This document shows positions 1 to 11,742 of a stretch of 64,000 nucleotides of DNA, one piece after another. The position numbers and the translations under genes were made by a program. The stretch spans positions 351,769,696-351,833,695 of the forward strand of contig NC_061513.1 of assembly GCF_022539505.1 (NCBI RefSeq), written 5' to 3'. Within the stretch, counting starts at the first letter, position 1. Each line of letters starts with the position of its first letter. Source of the stretch: Lolium rigidum. Its lineage: Eukaryota > Streptophyta > Magnoliopsida > Poales > Poaceae. Under the pieces are notes generated by a model. The model searched no databases. It was not told the origin of the DNA and was given only the letters and a program-made list of their open reading frames with translations.

Positions 1-568
1 CAGGGGTAGACTACTCACTCATCACTCCGGAGGCGACCATGGCGGTGTAGAGTCCTCCGGGAGATGATTCCCCTCTCCGGCAGGGTGCCGGAGGCGATCT
101 CCGTGATCCCCCGAGATGGGATCGGCGGCGACGGCGTCTCAGCAATGTTTTCCGTATCGTGGCTCTCGGCACCGGGGGTTTCGTCACGGAGGCTATTTGT
201 AGGCGGAAGGGCAAGTCAAGAGGCGGCACGGGGGCCCACACCACAGGCCGGCGCGCGCCAGGGGGGGCCGCGCCGCCCTAGGGTTTGGCGCCCCGTGGCC
301 CCTCTTCGTCTCTCCTTCGGACTTCGGAAGCTTCGTGAGAAAATAGGCCTCCGGGCTTTTATTTCGTCCAATTCCGAGAATATTTCTTTACTAGGATTTC
401 TGAAACCAAAAACAGCAGTAAAACAAAGAATCGGCACTTCGGCATCTTGTTAATAGGTTAGTTCCGTAAAATGCACGAATATGATATAAAGTGTGCATAA
501 AACATGTAGATAACATCAATAATGTGGCATGGAACACAAGAAATTATCGATACGTTGGAGACGTATCA
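1..568 (-). repeat. 3' LTR (partial) of the Athila-type element
   Basis: Positions 1-568 match about 6580-7148 with only a few substitutions and small indels. The copy ends in acgtatca, the reverse complement of the canonical TGATACGT start. The rest of this LTR lies left of the window. Confidence 0.9.
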
Positions 569-584
569 GCATCCCTAAGCTTAG
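569..584 (-). other. Polypurine tract of the Athila-type element
   Basis: Directly inside the 3' LTR the minus strand reads ctaagcttagggatgc, nearly the same as the tract before the 3' LTR of the element at 53242-59780. This is the expected site of plus-strand DNA priming. Confidence 0.75.
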
Positions 585-3308
585 TTCTCGCTCGTCCCGA
601 GCAGGTAAAACGATAACAAAGATAATTTCTGGAGTGACATGCCATCATAAACTTGATCATACTATTTGTAAAGCATATGTAGAGAATGCAGCGATCAAAA
701 CAATGTGTATGACATGAGTAAACAAGTGAATCATAAAGCAAAGACTTTTCATGAATAGCACTTCAAGACAAGCATCAATAAGTCTTGCATAAGAGTTAAC
801 TCATAAAGCAATAATTCGAAGTAAAGGTATTGAAGCAACACAAAAGAAGATTAAGTTTCAGCAGTTGCTTTCAACTTGTAACATGTATATCTCATGGATA
901 TTGTCAACATAGAGTAATATAATAAGTGCAATAAGCAAGTATGTAAGAATCAATGCACAGCTCACACAAGTGTTTGCTTCTTGAGGTGGAGAGAAATAGG
1001 TGAACTGACTCAACATAAAAGTAAAGAGAATGGTCCTCATAGAGGAAAAGCATCGATTGCTATATTTGTGCTAGAGCTTTGATTTTGAAAACATGAAACA
1101 ATTTTGTCAACGGTAGTAATAAAGCATATGCATCATGTAAATTATATCTTATAAGTTGCAAGCCTCATGCATAGTGTACTAATAGTGCTCGCACCTTGTC
1201 CTAATTAGCTTGGACTACCCGGATTATCACCGCAATACATATGCTTTAACCAAGTATCACAAAGGGGTACCTCTATGCCGCCCGTACAAAGGTCTAAGGA
1301 GAAAGCTCGCATTTGGATTTCTCGCTTTTGATTATTCTCAACTTAGACATCCATACCGGGACAACATAGACAACAGATAATGGACTCCTCTTTTAATGCT
1401 TTAAGCATTCAACAACAATTAATTCTTTTCTCATTAGAGATTTGAGGATGTTTGTCCAAAACTGAAACTTCCACCATGGAACATGGCTTTAGTTAGCGGC
1501 CCAATGTTCTTCTCTCACAATATGCATGCTCAAACCATTCAACTCAGTGTAGATCGCCCTTACTTCCGACAAGACGAACATGCATAGCAACTCACATGAA
1601 ATTCAACAATGAGTTGATGGCGTTCCCAAGCAAACATGGTTATCGCACAACAAGCAACTTAATAAGAGATAAAGTGCATAATTACATATTCAATACCACA
1701 ATAGTTTTTAAGCTATTTGTCCCATGAGCTATATATTGCAAAGGTGAATGATGGAATTTTAAAGGTAGCACTCAAGCAATTTACTTTGGAATGGCTGGAA
1801 AATACCATGTAGTAGGTAGGTATGGTGGACACAAATGGCATAGTGGTTGGCTCAAGTATTTTGGATGCATGAGAAGTATTCCCTCTCGATACAAGGTTTA
1901 GGCTAGCAAGGTTATTTGAGGCAAACACAAGGATGAACTAGTACAGCAAAACTCACATAAAAGACATATTGAAAGCATTATAATACTCTATACCGTCTTC
2001 CTTGTTGTTCAAACTCAAAACTAGAAATTATCTAGACCTTAGAGAAACCAAATATGCAAACCAAATTTTAGCATGCTCTATGTATTTCTTCATTAATGGG
2101 TGCAAAGCATATGATGCAAGAGCTTAAACATGAACACAACAATTGCCAAGTATCACATTACCCAAAACATTTATAGCAATTACTACATGTATCATTTTCC
2201 AATTCCAACCATATAACAATTTAACGAAGGAGAAACTTCGCCATGAATACTATGAGTAGAAACCAAGGACATATTTGTCCATATGCTACAGCGGAGTGTG
2301 TATCTCTCCCATAAAGTGAATGCTAGGATCCATTTTATTCAAACAAAACAAAAACAAAAACAAACCGACGCTCCAAGAAAAAGCACATAAGATGTGGCCG
2401 AATAAAAATGTAGTTTCAGGGAGGAACCTCGATAATTTGTTGATGAAGAAGGGGATGCCTTGGGCATCCCCAAGCTTAGACGCTTGAGTCTTCTTGATAT
2501 ATGCAGGGGTGAACCACCGGGTGCATCCCCAAGCTTAGAGCTTTCACTCTCCTTGATCATGTTGCATCATACTCCTCTCTTGATCCTTGAAAACTTCCTC
2601 CACACCAAACTCGAAACAACTCATTAGAGGGTTAGTGCACAATATAAATTGACATATTCAGAGGTGACACACTCATTCTTAACACTTCTGGACATTGCAT
2701 AATGCTACTGGACATTAGTGGATCAAAGAAATTCATCCAACATAGCGAAAGAGGCAATGCGAAATAAAAGGCAGAATCTGTCAAAACAGAACAGTTCGTA
2801 TTGACGAATTTTAAAATGGCACCAGACTTGCTCAAATGAAAATGCTCAAATTGAATGAAAGTTGCGTACATATCTGAGGATCATGCACGTAAATTGGCAT
2901 AATTTTCTGAGCTTCCTGCAGGGCAGTGGGCTCAGATTCGTGACAGCAAAGAAATCTGGAACTGCGCAGTAATCCAAATCTAGTACTTACTTTTCTATCA
3001 ACGGCTTAACTTGGCACAACAAAACTCAAAACTAAGATAAGGAGAGGTTGCTACAGTAGTAAACAACTTCCAAGACACAAAATAAAAACAAAGTACTGTA
3101 GGTAAAAACATGGGTTGTCTCCCATAAGCGCTTTTTTAACGCCTTTCAGCCTAGGCGCAGTAAAGTGTGTATCAAGTAACATCGAGAGATGAAGCATCAA
3201 CATCATAATTTGTTCTAATGATAGAATCATAAGGTACCTTCATTCTCTTTCTAGGGAAGTGTTCCATACCTTTCTTGAGAGGAAATTGATATTTTATATT
3301 TCCTTCCC
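585..3308 (-). other. Long 3' untranslated region with no pol genes
   Basis: There is no convincing coding sequence in 2.7 kb, where an autonomous Gypsy element would carry reverse transcriptase and integrase. The stretch around 2400-2560 is homologous to 56270-56400 of the second Athila-type element. It includes two extra copies of the PPT-like motif (minus strand, 2464-2479 and 2523-2538) and a short palindrome, ggggatgcc...ggcatcccc (2451-2471). Confidence 0.75.
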
Positions 3309-3806
3309 TCATATCAATAATAGCACCAACAGCTCAAGAAAAGGTCTTCCCAATATAATTGGACAAGATGCATTGCATTCAATATCCAAGACAACAAAAT
3401 CAACGGGAACAAGGTTATTGTTAACGGTAATGCGAACATTATCAACTTTACCCAAAGGTTTCTTTGTAGAATGATCAGCAAGATTAACATCCAAATAACA
3501 ATTTTTCAGCGGTGGCAAGTCAAGCATATTATAAATTTTCTTCGGCATAACGTAAATACTTGCACCAAGATCACATAAGGCATTACAATCAAAATCTTTA
3601 ACCTTCATCTTAATGATGGGCTCCCAGCCATCTTCTAGCTTTTTAGGAATAGAGGCTTCGCGCTCTAGTTTCTCTTCTCTAGCTTTTATGAGAGCATTTG
3701 TAATATGATGCGTGAAAGCCAAATTTATAGCACTAGCATTAGGACTTTTAGCAAGTTTTTGCAAGAACTTTATAACTTCAGAGATGTGGCAATCATCAAA
3801 ATTCAA
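3309..3806 (-). CDS. Retrotransposon aspartic protease domain (Athila-type)
   Basis: This reading frame of 165 codons carries a pepsin-like retroviral protease fold. The active-site loop reads CDLGAS, the variant common in plant Athila-type proteases in place of DTGA, and it is followed by VMPKKIYNMLDLPPL. A later IILGRPFL segment matches the conserved ILGRPF block. The enzyme would process the Gag polyprotein inside virus-like particles. The ATG at 3806 is merely the first in the frame; in the element the protease would be read as part of a polyprotein with gag upstream. The frame stops right after ILGRPFLEL, where a pol region would normally continue, so pol is deleted or was never present. 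Confidence 0.75.
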   Translation of the reverse strand: MNFDDCHISEVIKFLQKLAKSPNASAINLAFTHHITNALIKAREEKLEREASIPKKLEDGWEPIIKMKVKDFDCNALCDLGASIYVMPKKIYNMLDLPPLKNCYLDVNLADHSTKKPLGKVDNVRITVNNNLVPVDFVVLDIECNASCPIILGRPFLELLVLLLI

Positions 3807-4280
3807 ACCATTATAATCTAAAGCAATGGGATCATCATCCCCAATGTTGGAAAAAATTTCAGCAGCCTTTATCGCAGCAGTGTTCAGCAGCTTTAGCAGC
3901 TTCAGTGCAGTTTTTCGCGCTTTGCATTAGAAGTGGAAACATTGCTAACACCAATTCTTTTATTAGTATGAGTAGGAGGTGCAGCAACATGTGTAGCATT
4001 AGCATTACTAGTGGTGGTAATAGTCCAAACTTTAGCTATATTCTTCTCTTTAGCTAGTTTTTCATTTTCTTCTCTATCCCACCTAGCACGCAGCTTCAGC
4101 CATTAATCTTATATTCTCATTAATTCTAACTTGGATGGCATTTGCTGTAGTAACAATTTTATTTTCAATGATCCCTCATTAGGCATAACTTTCGATTTCA
4201 AAAGATCAACATCGAAGCAAGACTATCAACTCTAGAAACAAGAATATCAATTTTATTGAGCTTTTCCTCAACAGCATTTG
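3807..4280 (-). other. Decayed gag-protease linker
   Basis: This stretch joins gag to the protease in the same orientation. It is rich in Thr, Ala and Asn codons in the minus frames and is broken by frameshifts and stops. No separate domain can be recognised. Confidence 0.5.
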
Positions 4281-5293
4281 TTAAAGGCAGCTTTGTGTAC
4301 TAATAAATTCTTTAAGCATGGCTTCAAGTCCAGGGGGTGAATTCCTATTATTGTTGTAAGAATTCCCATAAGAATTAGCATAACCGTTACCATTATTATA
4401 AGGATATGGCCTATAGTTATTACTAGAATTGTTCCGATAAGCATTGTTGTTGAAATTATTATTTTTAATGAAGTTTACATCAACATGTTCTTCTTGTGCA
4501 ACCAATGAAGCTAACGGAACATTATTAGGATCAATATTAGTCCTATCATTCACAAGCATAGACATAATAGCATCAACCTTATCATTCAAGGAAGAGGATT
4601 CTTCAACAGAATTTACCTTCTTACCTTGTGGGGCTCTTTCCGTGTGCCATTCAGAGTAGTTGATCATCATATTATCAAGAAGCTTTGTTGCTTCACCAAG
4701 AGTGATGGACATAAAGGTACCTCCAGCAGCTGAATCCAATAAATTCCGCGAAGAAAAATTTAGTCCCGCATAGAAGGTTTGGATGATCATCCAAGTAGTC
4801 ACTCCATGGGTTGGGCAATTTTTAACCAGAGATTTCATTCTTTCCCAAGCTTGAGCAACATGTTCAGTATCTAATTGTTTAAAATTCATTATGCTACTCC
4901 TCAAAGATATAATTTTAGCAGGGGGATAATATCTACCAATAAAAGCATCCTTGCATTTAGTCCATGAATCAATACTATTCTTAGGCAGAGATAGCAACCA
5001 ATCTTTAGCTCTTCCTCTTAATGAGAAAGGGAACAATTTTAGTTTAATAATATCACCATCTACATCTTTATATTTTTGCATTTCACATAGTTCAACAAAA
5101 TTATTAAGATGGGCAGCAAGCATCATCGAACTAATTCCGTAAAATTGATCTGTTCATGACAAGATTCAAGAAAGCAGTGTTTAATTTCAAAGAATTCTGC
5201 TGTAGTAGCAGGTGGAGCAATAGGTGTGCATAAGAAATCATTATTATTTGTGGTTGTGAAGTCACACAACTTAGTATTTTCAGCGTTGGCCAT
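4281..5293 (-). pseudogene. Gag polyprotein of the Athila-type element (frameshifted)
   Basis: The probable start is the ATG at 5293 (MANAENTKLCDF), about 225 bases downstream of the primer-binding site. The frame is lost near 5130 and resumes in another frame at 5126, covering 281 residues. That part holds the retrotransposon Gag core: an LKLFPFSLRGRAKDWL block, W...F...YYP around the middle, and the ETFYAGL-like motif FYAGLNFSSRNLLD. The C-terminal part is Asn-rich with many Tyr/Asn repeats, as in Athila-type Gag proteins. Gag forms the particle that packages the element RNA. The frameshift makes this copy defective. I see no CCHC zinc knuckle in this portion. Confidence 0.75.
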
Positions 5294-5518
5294 TTTAGCA
5301 ATAGTAAATAAAGCAAACTAGATAAAGTAAATGCAAGTAAACTAATTTTTTTGTGTTTTCGATATAGCAAACAAGATAGCAAATAAAGTAAAACTAGCAA
5401 CTAATTTTTTTGTATTTTGATTTAGTGCAGCAAACAAAGTAGTAAATAAAATAAAGCAAGACAAAAACAAAGTAAAGAGATTGAGAAGTGGAGACTCCCT
5501 TGCAGCCGTGTCTTGATC
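5294..5518 (-). promoter_or_regulatory. 5' leader between primer site and gag
   Basis: A short T/A-rich leader lies on the minus strand between the primer-binding site and the gag start. It probably contains packaging signals, but nothing specific can be read. Confidence 0.4.
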
Positions 5519-5536
5519 TCCCCGGCAACGGCGCCG
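5519..5536 (-). other. Primer-binding site, tRNA-Asp
   Basis: The plus strand reads tccccggcaacggcgccg, which equals the 3' end of plant tRNA-Asp (ending ...GGCGCCA) in 17 of 18 positions. It lies ten bases from the end of the 5' LTR. The match fixes the orientation of the element. Confidence 0.85.
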
Positions 5537-5546
5537 TAAAAGAGCT

Positions 5547-7148
5547 TGATGGCGTGTATTTCACACGTTCGTTGGGCAACCCCAAGAGGAAGGTATGATG
5601 CGCACAGCAGCAAGTTTTCCCTCGTAAAGAAACCAAGGTTTATCGAACCAGGAGGAGCCAAGAAGCACGTTGAAGGTTGATGGCGGCGGGATGTAGTGCG
5701 GCGCAACACCGTAGATTCCGGCGCCAACGTGGAACCCGCACAACACAACCAAACTACTTTGCCCCAACGAAACAAAGGAGGTTGTCAATCTCACCGGCTT
5801 GCCGTAACAAAGGATTAACCGTATTGTGTGGAAGATGATTGTTTGCAGAGAAAACAAGTAGAAACAAGTATTGCAAGAGATTGTATTTCAAGAAAGAGAA
5901 TTGGACCGGGGTCCACAGCTCACTAGAGGTGTCTCTCCCATAAGACGAACAAGCATGTTGGGTGAACAAATTACAGCTTGGGCAATTGACAAATAAAGAG
6001 AGCATGACAATGCACATACATATCATGATGAGTATAGTGAGATTTAATTGGGCATTACGACAAAGTACATAGACCGCCATCCAACCGCATCTATGCCTAA
6101 AAAGTCCACCTTCAAAGTTATCATCCGAACCCCTCCAAGTATTAAGTTGCAAGCAACAGTACAATTGCATTAAGTATGGTGCGTAATGTAATCAACAACT
6201 ACATCCTTAGACATAGCATCAATGTTTTATCCCTAGTGGCAACAAGACAACACAACCTTAGAACTTTCGTCACTCGTCCTGGTGTCAATGCAGCATGAAC
6301 CCACTATCGAGCATAAGTACTCCCTCTTGGAGTTAAAAGCATCTACTTGGCCGCAGCATCTACTAATAACGGAGAGCATGCAAGATCATAAACAACACAT
6401 AAGCATAACTTTGATAATCAACATAACAAGTATTCTCTATTCATCGGATCCCAACAAACGCAACATATAGAATTACATATAGATGATCTTGATCATGATA
6501 GGCAGCTCACAAGATCCGACAATGATAGCACAATGGGGAGAAGACAACCATCTAGCTACCGCTATGGACCCATAGTCCAGGGGTAGACTACTCACTCATC
6601 ACTCCGTGAGGCGACCATGGCGGTGTAGAGTCCTCCGGGAGATGATTCCCCTCTCCGGCAGGGTGCCGGAGGCGATCTCCGTGATCCCCCGAGATGGGAT
6701 CGGCGGCGACGGCGTCTCGCAATGTTTTCCGTATCGTGGCTCTCGGCACCGGGGGTTTCGTCACGGAGGCTATTTGTAGGCGGAAGGGCAAGTCAAGAGG
6801 CGGCACGGGGGCCCACACCACAGTGCCGGCGCGGCCAGGGGGGGGCCGCGCCGCCCTAGGGTTTGGCCACCCCGTGGCCCCTCTTCGTCTCTCCTTCGGA
6901 CTTCCGGAAGCTTCGTGAGAAAATAGGCCTCCGGGCTTTTATTTCGTCCAATTCCGAGAATATTTCTTTACTAGGATTTCTGAAACCAAAAACAGCGTAG
7001 AAACAAAGAATCGGCACTTCGGCATCTTGTTAATAGGTTAGTTCCAGAAAATGCACGAATATGATATAAAGTGTGCATAAAACATGTAGATAACATCAAT
7101 AATGTGGCATGGAACACAAGAAATTATCGATACGTTGGAGACGTATCA
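5547..7148 (-). repeat. 5' LTR of the Athila-type element
   Basis: This 1602-bp LTR has canonical TG...CA ends on the minus strand (start TGATACGTCTCC at 7148, end near 5547). The outer 570 bases match positions 1-568. A GC-rich block of about 200 bases (6600-6880) probably spans the transcription start region. ORFs here are LTR shadows. Confidence 0.88.
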
Positions 7149-7915
7149 CTCCACTCCCTCCCACAAATCTCCATCAATGAGCCCCTGGTTTGTTCCTTTC
7201 CTCTGCTTTGCACAGCCTTTTCTTCTGTTCTTCTCCCGCCGGCCGACCGAGGTGGTGAGGGGTGGGGAAGAACTGGATCAGGCAGTTGCGATTCAGAGGG
7301 GAACAAGGGCCTCTATCCCCTGGTGTTTTGGTGCAGCACCGGTGGGCGGCTGAAGAGTGGACGAGTCAAGCCCCGGCAGTGGCGGTGGATCTCGTCTGTT
7401 CTTCTTGCCGAGGCCCGCAGAAATAAGCGCCTCTGCCTGCACCGCTGCGCCCTTGACATCCTCTACATCAACCTGGCCGGCCGTGGCGGCGAGGAGGAAG
7501 ATGAAGATGGCGGCGATGGTGCTGGCGCTGCAAGGTGGTGGTTTGTGTCCTGGGAAGCGATGTTTTTGAGCAGATCCAAGGTCACTCTGTGGCCTATCCA
7601 AGTGCCGGCGACGGACTCCGGCGTTTCAACCTCCGTTGTGAGGTTCTTCCTGAGGGTTGCAGCCGCATACTACGGCTGCGTAGAGGCAAGTGGTTTCATC
7701 CCCGCCTCCTCGCATGACGGCGGCGTAACAGCTCTCTGCTCGACGGAGGCGAAAGAGAAGGACCTGTTTGCTTTTCTATATCTTTCAGTGAGGTCTTTTC
7801 TGTAATTGCTAGGAACCTATATGTATTTTTAGATCTTATGGGGTCCTTTGTACCTTCTTGTACCGCCACCGTTTGTTTTTAACGAGAAGCTTCCTGCCCC
7901 TTCAAAAAAAAAAGA
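7149..7915 (+). mobile_element. Poly(A)-ended GC-rich sequence, probable LINE or retroposed fragment
   Basis: The segment starts abruptly at the Athila-type LTR, so its left part is interrupted. It is GC-rich for about 600 bases, then T-rich, and ends in a run of ten A (7906-7915) after cttcctgccccttc. A GC-rich body, a T-rich 3' end and a terminal A-run fit a non-LTR retrotransposon or a retroposed transcript. A long plus frame (7150-7805) has no motif I recognise. No target duplication can be checked because the 5' junction is outside the window. Confidence 0.4.
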
Positions 7916-7963
7916 AACGATGGATCAGTACAGCTGTTAGTGATCATACTCCTGCTAGTTTCT

Positions 7964-8081
7964 CCTTGTCGTGCTTTGTGCTGTTGCAGTTATAGCTTCT
8001 TACTCGTGGTTTGGTGGTAATACCTTGTCGTGCTTTGTGCTGTTGCAGTTATAGCTTCTTACTCGTGGTTTGATGGTAATA
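7964..8081 (+). repeat. 59-bp tandem duplication (two units)
   Basis: The unit starting ccttgtcgtgctttg occurs at 7964-8022 and again at 8023-8081 with a single mismatch (ggtttggtgg against ggtttgatgg). This is a recent local duplication in non-coding DNA. Confidence 0.95.
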
Positions 8082-8363
8082 GAAGGGCATTGCTACGGAG
8101 TGCCCTAGCACCGGTTAGTCTTATGGAGTGCTCCATCTAAAAATAGAAATAAAGTAGTCCGACATTCCCCACGTTCCAAAAATAGAAAGTCTAATCCCAC
8201 GCATTTCTTCTTTCCGTCTGGAATGTCCGCTGCACCTAAAACACGGAATGTGCAAAATCGACTCATTTTGTGGTACGTTCGAAGTTCATCACGAGAGCAA
8301 AAATGCAAGGTCGATCCTCTAAAATAAATACATCATCTAATTCTTCAGAAAAGTTATAGTTCC

Positions 8364-8557
8364 GGATCTGGATGTAGAAAAAAGAAAGAAAATACATCTA
8401 ACATTGGGAATTCTCTAACACTGCCATCATTCGGGATGTAAAAAACCTGGGATGAACCTACTATTCTTACATCCAAAATAGGGGTGAATCAGATCTTGGA
8501 TGCAGAAAAGGAAGAAAAAATACATCTACCACTGTCGTCATTTGGGATGTAAAAAAA
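8364..8557 (+). repeat. Imperfect direct repeat, about 126-bp period
   Basis: Two related blocks (8364-8445 and 8491-8557) share ggatctggatgtagaa-like, aaatacatcta and gggatgtaaaaaa strings in the same order. It is an older, diverged duplication. No protein or RNA gene is visible in 8082-8650. Confidence 0.7.
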
Positions 8558-8838
8558 TCGAGAAGTAGATCCAGATTAAAAAAAAATACAAACAGAACAA
8601 TGGGGAGCATACTTTTATTACATCCTTGGATTTTTTTAGATGTAGAACTAAGGAGCCTTGGAGGAGCAGAAATTGACGGGAAGAGAAGTGGTGGCAGGGA
8701 CTAGCAACGCGCTGGATCATGGGAGAGAGGGTCCAGCGGCTCGCTGTTCCCAATGGCGCCAGGTGAGAATGGGGTCACCGGCGCGCCCGACGGCGAGGAG
8801 AAGGCCCTTCCCTTCCCGACAGGCGCAAGGCGGCCGAA

Positions 8839-9017
8839 GCGGAGGTGGCGACCGGCGGCGGCGCGCTCGCGGAGGTGGCGACCGGCGGCGGCGCGCTAGC
8901 GGAGGTGGTCGGCGCGGCGGCGCGCTCGCGGAGGTGGAGACCGGCGGCGGCGCGCTGGCGGAGGTGCTGGCCGGCGGCAACGCGCTTGCGGAGGTGGCAA
9001 CCGACGGCAGCGCGCTA
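8839..9017 (+). repeat. 30-bp GC-rich minisatellite, six units
   Basis: Units start at 8839, 8869, 8899, 8928, 8958 and 8988 with the consensus gcggaggtggcgaccggcgg then cggcgcgctc. Unit three is 29 bp. In the plus frame the in-phase units would read AEVATGGGAL, and the short unit shifts the frame. Open frames on both strands across this region (8658-9140 plus, 8717-9280 minus) are explained by the repeat's lack of stop codons, and I do not call a gene. Confidence 0.9.
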
Positions 9018-11035
9018 GGACTATCTCTACGAAAGAGTAGAAGAGATAAGATCGCTCTGGATTGTGGTGGGCCACAGCGCGGTATCTTCCACCAACAGCC
9101 CCACGTGGATCGGAATGCGAGAAATGGGGGCACCGGGTAAGACACCAGCGTGTCCTGGCACGTAATAGATTTTCCCCTAGATTTTAGGGTAATAGAAGTG
9201 GTTTTCTTGGCTTTGGCTGCCATTACCTGAAAAGGAGATAAATTCCTGGCTTGGCTTGTCTGATATTCTAATTTTAGCATGTTGTGTGGGCAGATTCAGA
9301 TGTGAATGTGATTCCAGGAGGAGTTTATAATAGTAGTAGGCCTAGCTCGGCTTGCCCTAGTTCCATGACAAACCTCCAAATATCTAATCCGGTTCCGCCC
9401 GTTCCTCACCTCCCTCCACATACCAAATGATTGGTTTCGTGTTATCTTCTTAGGTTGGGAGCAACAAACGAGTTGCTTGCTCTTGCCTCTGATGTAAACC
9501 ATCAAGGCGAACATAGGTTGACCACCATCAAAGTCATACCAGTTGCCTGCACATGTAAACGTAAAGCACATGGCCAGTTTAACGGTACCTTCTACTGGTC
9601 TGTGTAAGGGATAAGTATAATTACATCTAACGGCTCACGTAGGTGTTCTGGCCCAGAAGTTGTAGTTCATTGAGAAAGATATTGACGAACAGTTAACCGC
9701 TGGTTCACGAGACACCGCCCGCCGCCGCCGCTCCACCCCGCACGCGCACCGCCGCCGCCGCTCCACTGCCACCTCCACCCCGTACGCGCATCCATCGACG
9801 TCGCCGCTGCCGAACCTCCTGTCAACTCGCCAGTCCACCCTACACTCCGACGGAGGCGACGGAAGATGGAACACCGGAGGTGGACGTCGCCGCCGACCCC
9901 AACCCGCAGACCTCCTCTGGAAAATCCACCCTGCACGCGGACGCCACACGGTACGCCGGAGTTGGACGCCGATGGCCGTTGAAGAAACAGTTAGCATGCA
10001 CGGTTTTGTACCTCATCTTAAAGTTGTACTGTTGCATAGCTGATAGCTACAGGTTGTGTTAGAACAAAAGCAGCAATAATGACACACTTGTGAGCGACTA
10101 AATTTCAACTTCCAGAGTTAATATCAGAAGTTATTTGTAGTTCTCACATAGACTAAACAATCCTCTTGACTGAATCACCAACAAAATATTGAAGCTCGTA
10201 TTCTCTTACCACCTCTGATAACTTAATGGTAGGTCACAATAGGTCATAAAATGCCAGTGAGTGGCAGTCCCTAACAAAAACAAAACAGACTACATTTATG
10301 GGGATGAAATTACTCACCTCAACCTGTATGTTTTATTTCTCCTCATTCAGATCTTGAAACTGAAGAGAGTTTCTATCATTATTGGTTGCTAAAAAGGTTG
10401 CGAAGAAGCAAATATCAGAGCATGATTCTTTCTAGTACAACAGCATGTATGAAAACACTCATAACCCAAATATATCATCAGGCATAAGTACAACTGTTGA
10501 TGTTCGAGTAGAACACATGTCTTTCCCCGATACCTTAAGGTTTTCTATGAACTACATTACACTCCCTATGATGTCAGAGCAGAAGGTTATGAGTTTGACA
10601 GGCAGCAGTTGATTTTACTTCATTCTTAAAAAAGAAAGGTACTGCCGTGTGAAAATAATGGGGATGCACATGCATTCACAACCCTGAAACAATTCGCAAG
10701 ATACACCATGTGTCCATGTGGTCTAATTAGGTCTGTGGCCTGAAAGCAGTACAACACATACAGTCTACAATACATGCCAGAATAATCCTAGATATTACTA
10801 GGGAGAGATTTAAAATATCGCTGTTTGTCAAGAGAATTGTTTAGTCAATATCATAAGTCATGTGTTCACCTCCCTCAGGTTGAGACATTGCCTCTAGTTT
10901 GTGCTGATGGCTACAGTCAACGGGTACTTCTCTTTCTCTTTCACTTCATGTTTTCATGCAGAGGAGGATAGTATATGTTTGCACATTTTGTCATAAACAG
11001 AAACGACCTTCACAATTTATGATGTTAATTCTAGA
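9018..11035. other. Intergenic stretch, no recognised gene
   Basis: A GC-rich island at about 9690-9990 has ccgccgccgccgctcca repeated twice and open frames on both strands that look compositional. The remainder is AT-rich single-copy-looking DNA. I see no RNA gene, protein motif or clear transposon end here. Confidence 0.5.
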
Positions 11036-11600
11036 TTGCTGGGGAATTGGACTTTCAATATTGAACTTCTTTCTCGGCACACTGATTTTCTTACAAATGC
11101 TGCACTACAGCCAGAGAATATCTATCTCATGATCTGTTTTCTTCTTAATTATCTGCAAGTAATTCCTTCGATGAATCAGACCCTAGGTGAATGGTGGTTG
11201 CAAGCAAGGCAGAATACGCGAAAGGAAAATAGACGAGATCTGAACTCGCTCATCATACTAGCGGCTTGGTCCATCTGGCTTGAGAGAAATTTTCAAACAG
11301 ATCAATCTGATTGTCCAACAGATATAGAAAGAGGCACAGTAGTGGAAGACTGCCAGCGATGGTCATTTCAAGGTGAAGGAGCTTAGGCAGTTTTTCTGGT
11401 TCATCATGTTTGTAGTAGTAATTCTTTTCCTTCCAAGACTTACGTTCTGAGCCTTGTTTATTTGGCGCTTGGGTAGTTTAGGTCGTTTCTTCGGTTCCTG
11501 TTTTTTCTGGTGTTCTATTATGTAAACTTTTGGTGTACACCCGCTTAGCACCAGAGCATTTAACCTCAGGTAGATAAAGTTTTTTTTTATCACAGTACTT
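11036..11600 (+). pseudogene. LINE reverse-transcriptase C-terminal remnant
   Basis: The frame 11036-11386 ends with a block reading LGEWWLQARQN, then LNSLIILAAWSIWLERN. This pattern, EWW..AR...(about 14)..W.IW.ERN, is characteristic of the C-terminal segment after the zinc-binding region in plant L1-type LINE pol proteins. It is followed by a T- and G-rich tail (11390-11590) like LINE 3' untranslated regions. Residues before about 42 do not look like LINE protein and may be unrelated sequence joined by decay. Pol would reverse-transcribe the element at the target site; this piece lacks the catalytic core and is a fossil. Confidence 0.6.
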
Positions 11601-11742
11601 TCTGGTCTGTTTATAAGTACTAGCACGATAAATGTCAAGCACCTTCTAGTCTGAACTTGAAGGAGGACTCCAAGTACAAGTATTATCTGAAGAAAGTTAC
11701 ATACTTGAGAGAAATATCAACGTATTCACATTCCTGGGCTTC

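Larger units (their letters stand above)
1..7148 (-). mobile_element. Non-autonomous Ty3/Gypsy (Athila-type) LTR retrotransposon
   Basis: The element reads right to left. Two copies of one LTR flank an internal region of about 5 kb; on the minus strand each LTR starts TGATACGTCTCC. A primer-binding site matching the 3' end of plant tRNA-Asp follows the 5' LTR and a polypurine tract precedes the 3' LTR, so the ends are well defined. Only gag and an aspartic protease are recognisable; reverse transcriptase, RNase H and integrase are absent. Use of tRNA-Asp is typical of the Athila lineage. The LTR style recalls Triticeae families such as Sabrina or WHAM, but I cannot assign a family without a database. 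The left end lies outside the window, so the target duplication cannot be checked (the right flank begins ctcca). Confidence 0.85.

Noticed and set aside
7071..7805. Open frame of 244 codons on the plus strand
   Set aside because: Its first 78 bases are LTR sequence of the Athila-type element, so it cannot be one native gene. The rest has no motif I recognise.
8717..9280. Open frame of 187 codons on the minus strand, rich in Ser, Ala, Pro and Arg
   Set aside because: It overlaps an open frame on the other strand across a GC-rich 30-bp minisatellite. The lack of stops is explained by composition, and no domain is recognisable.
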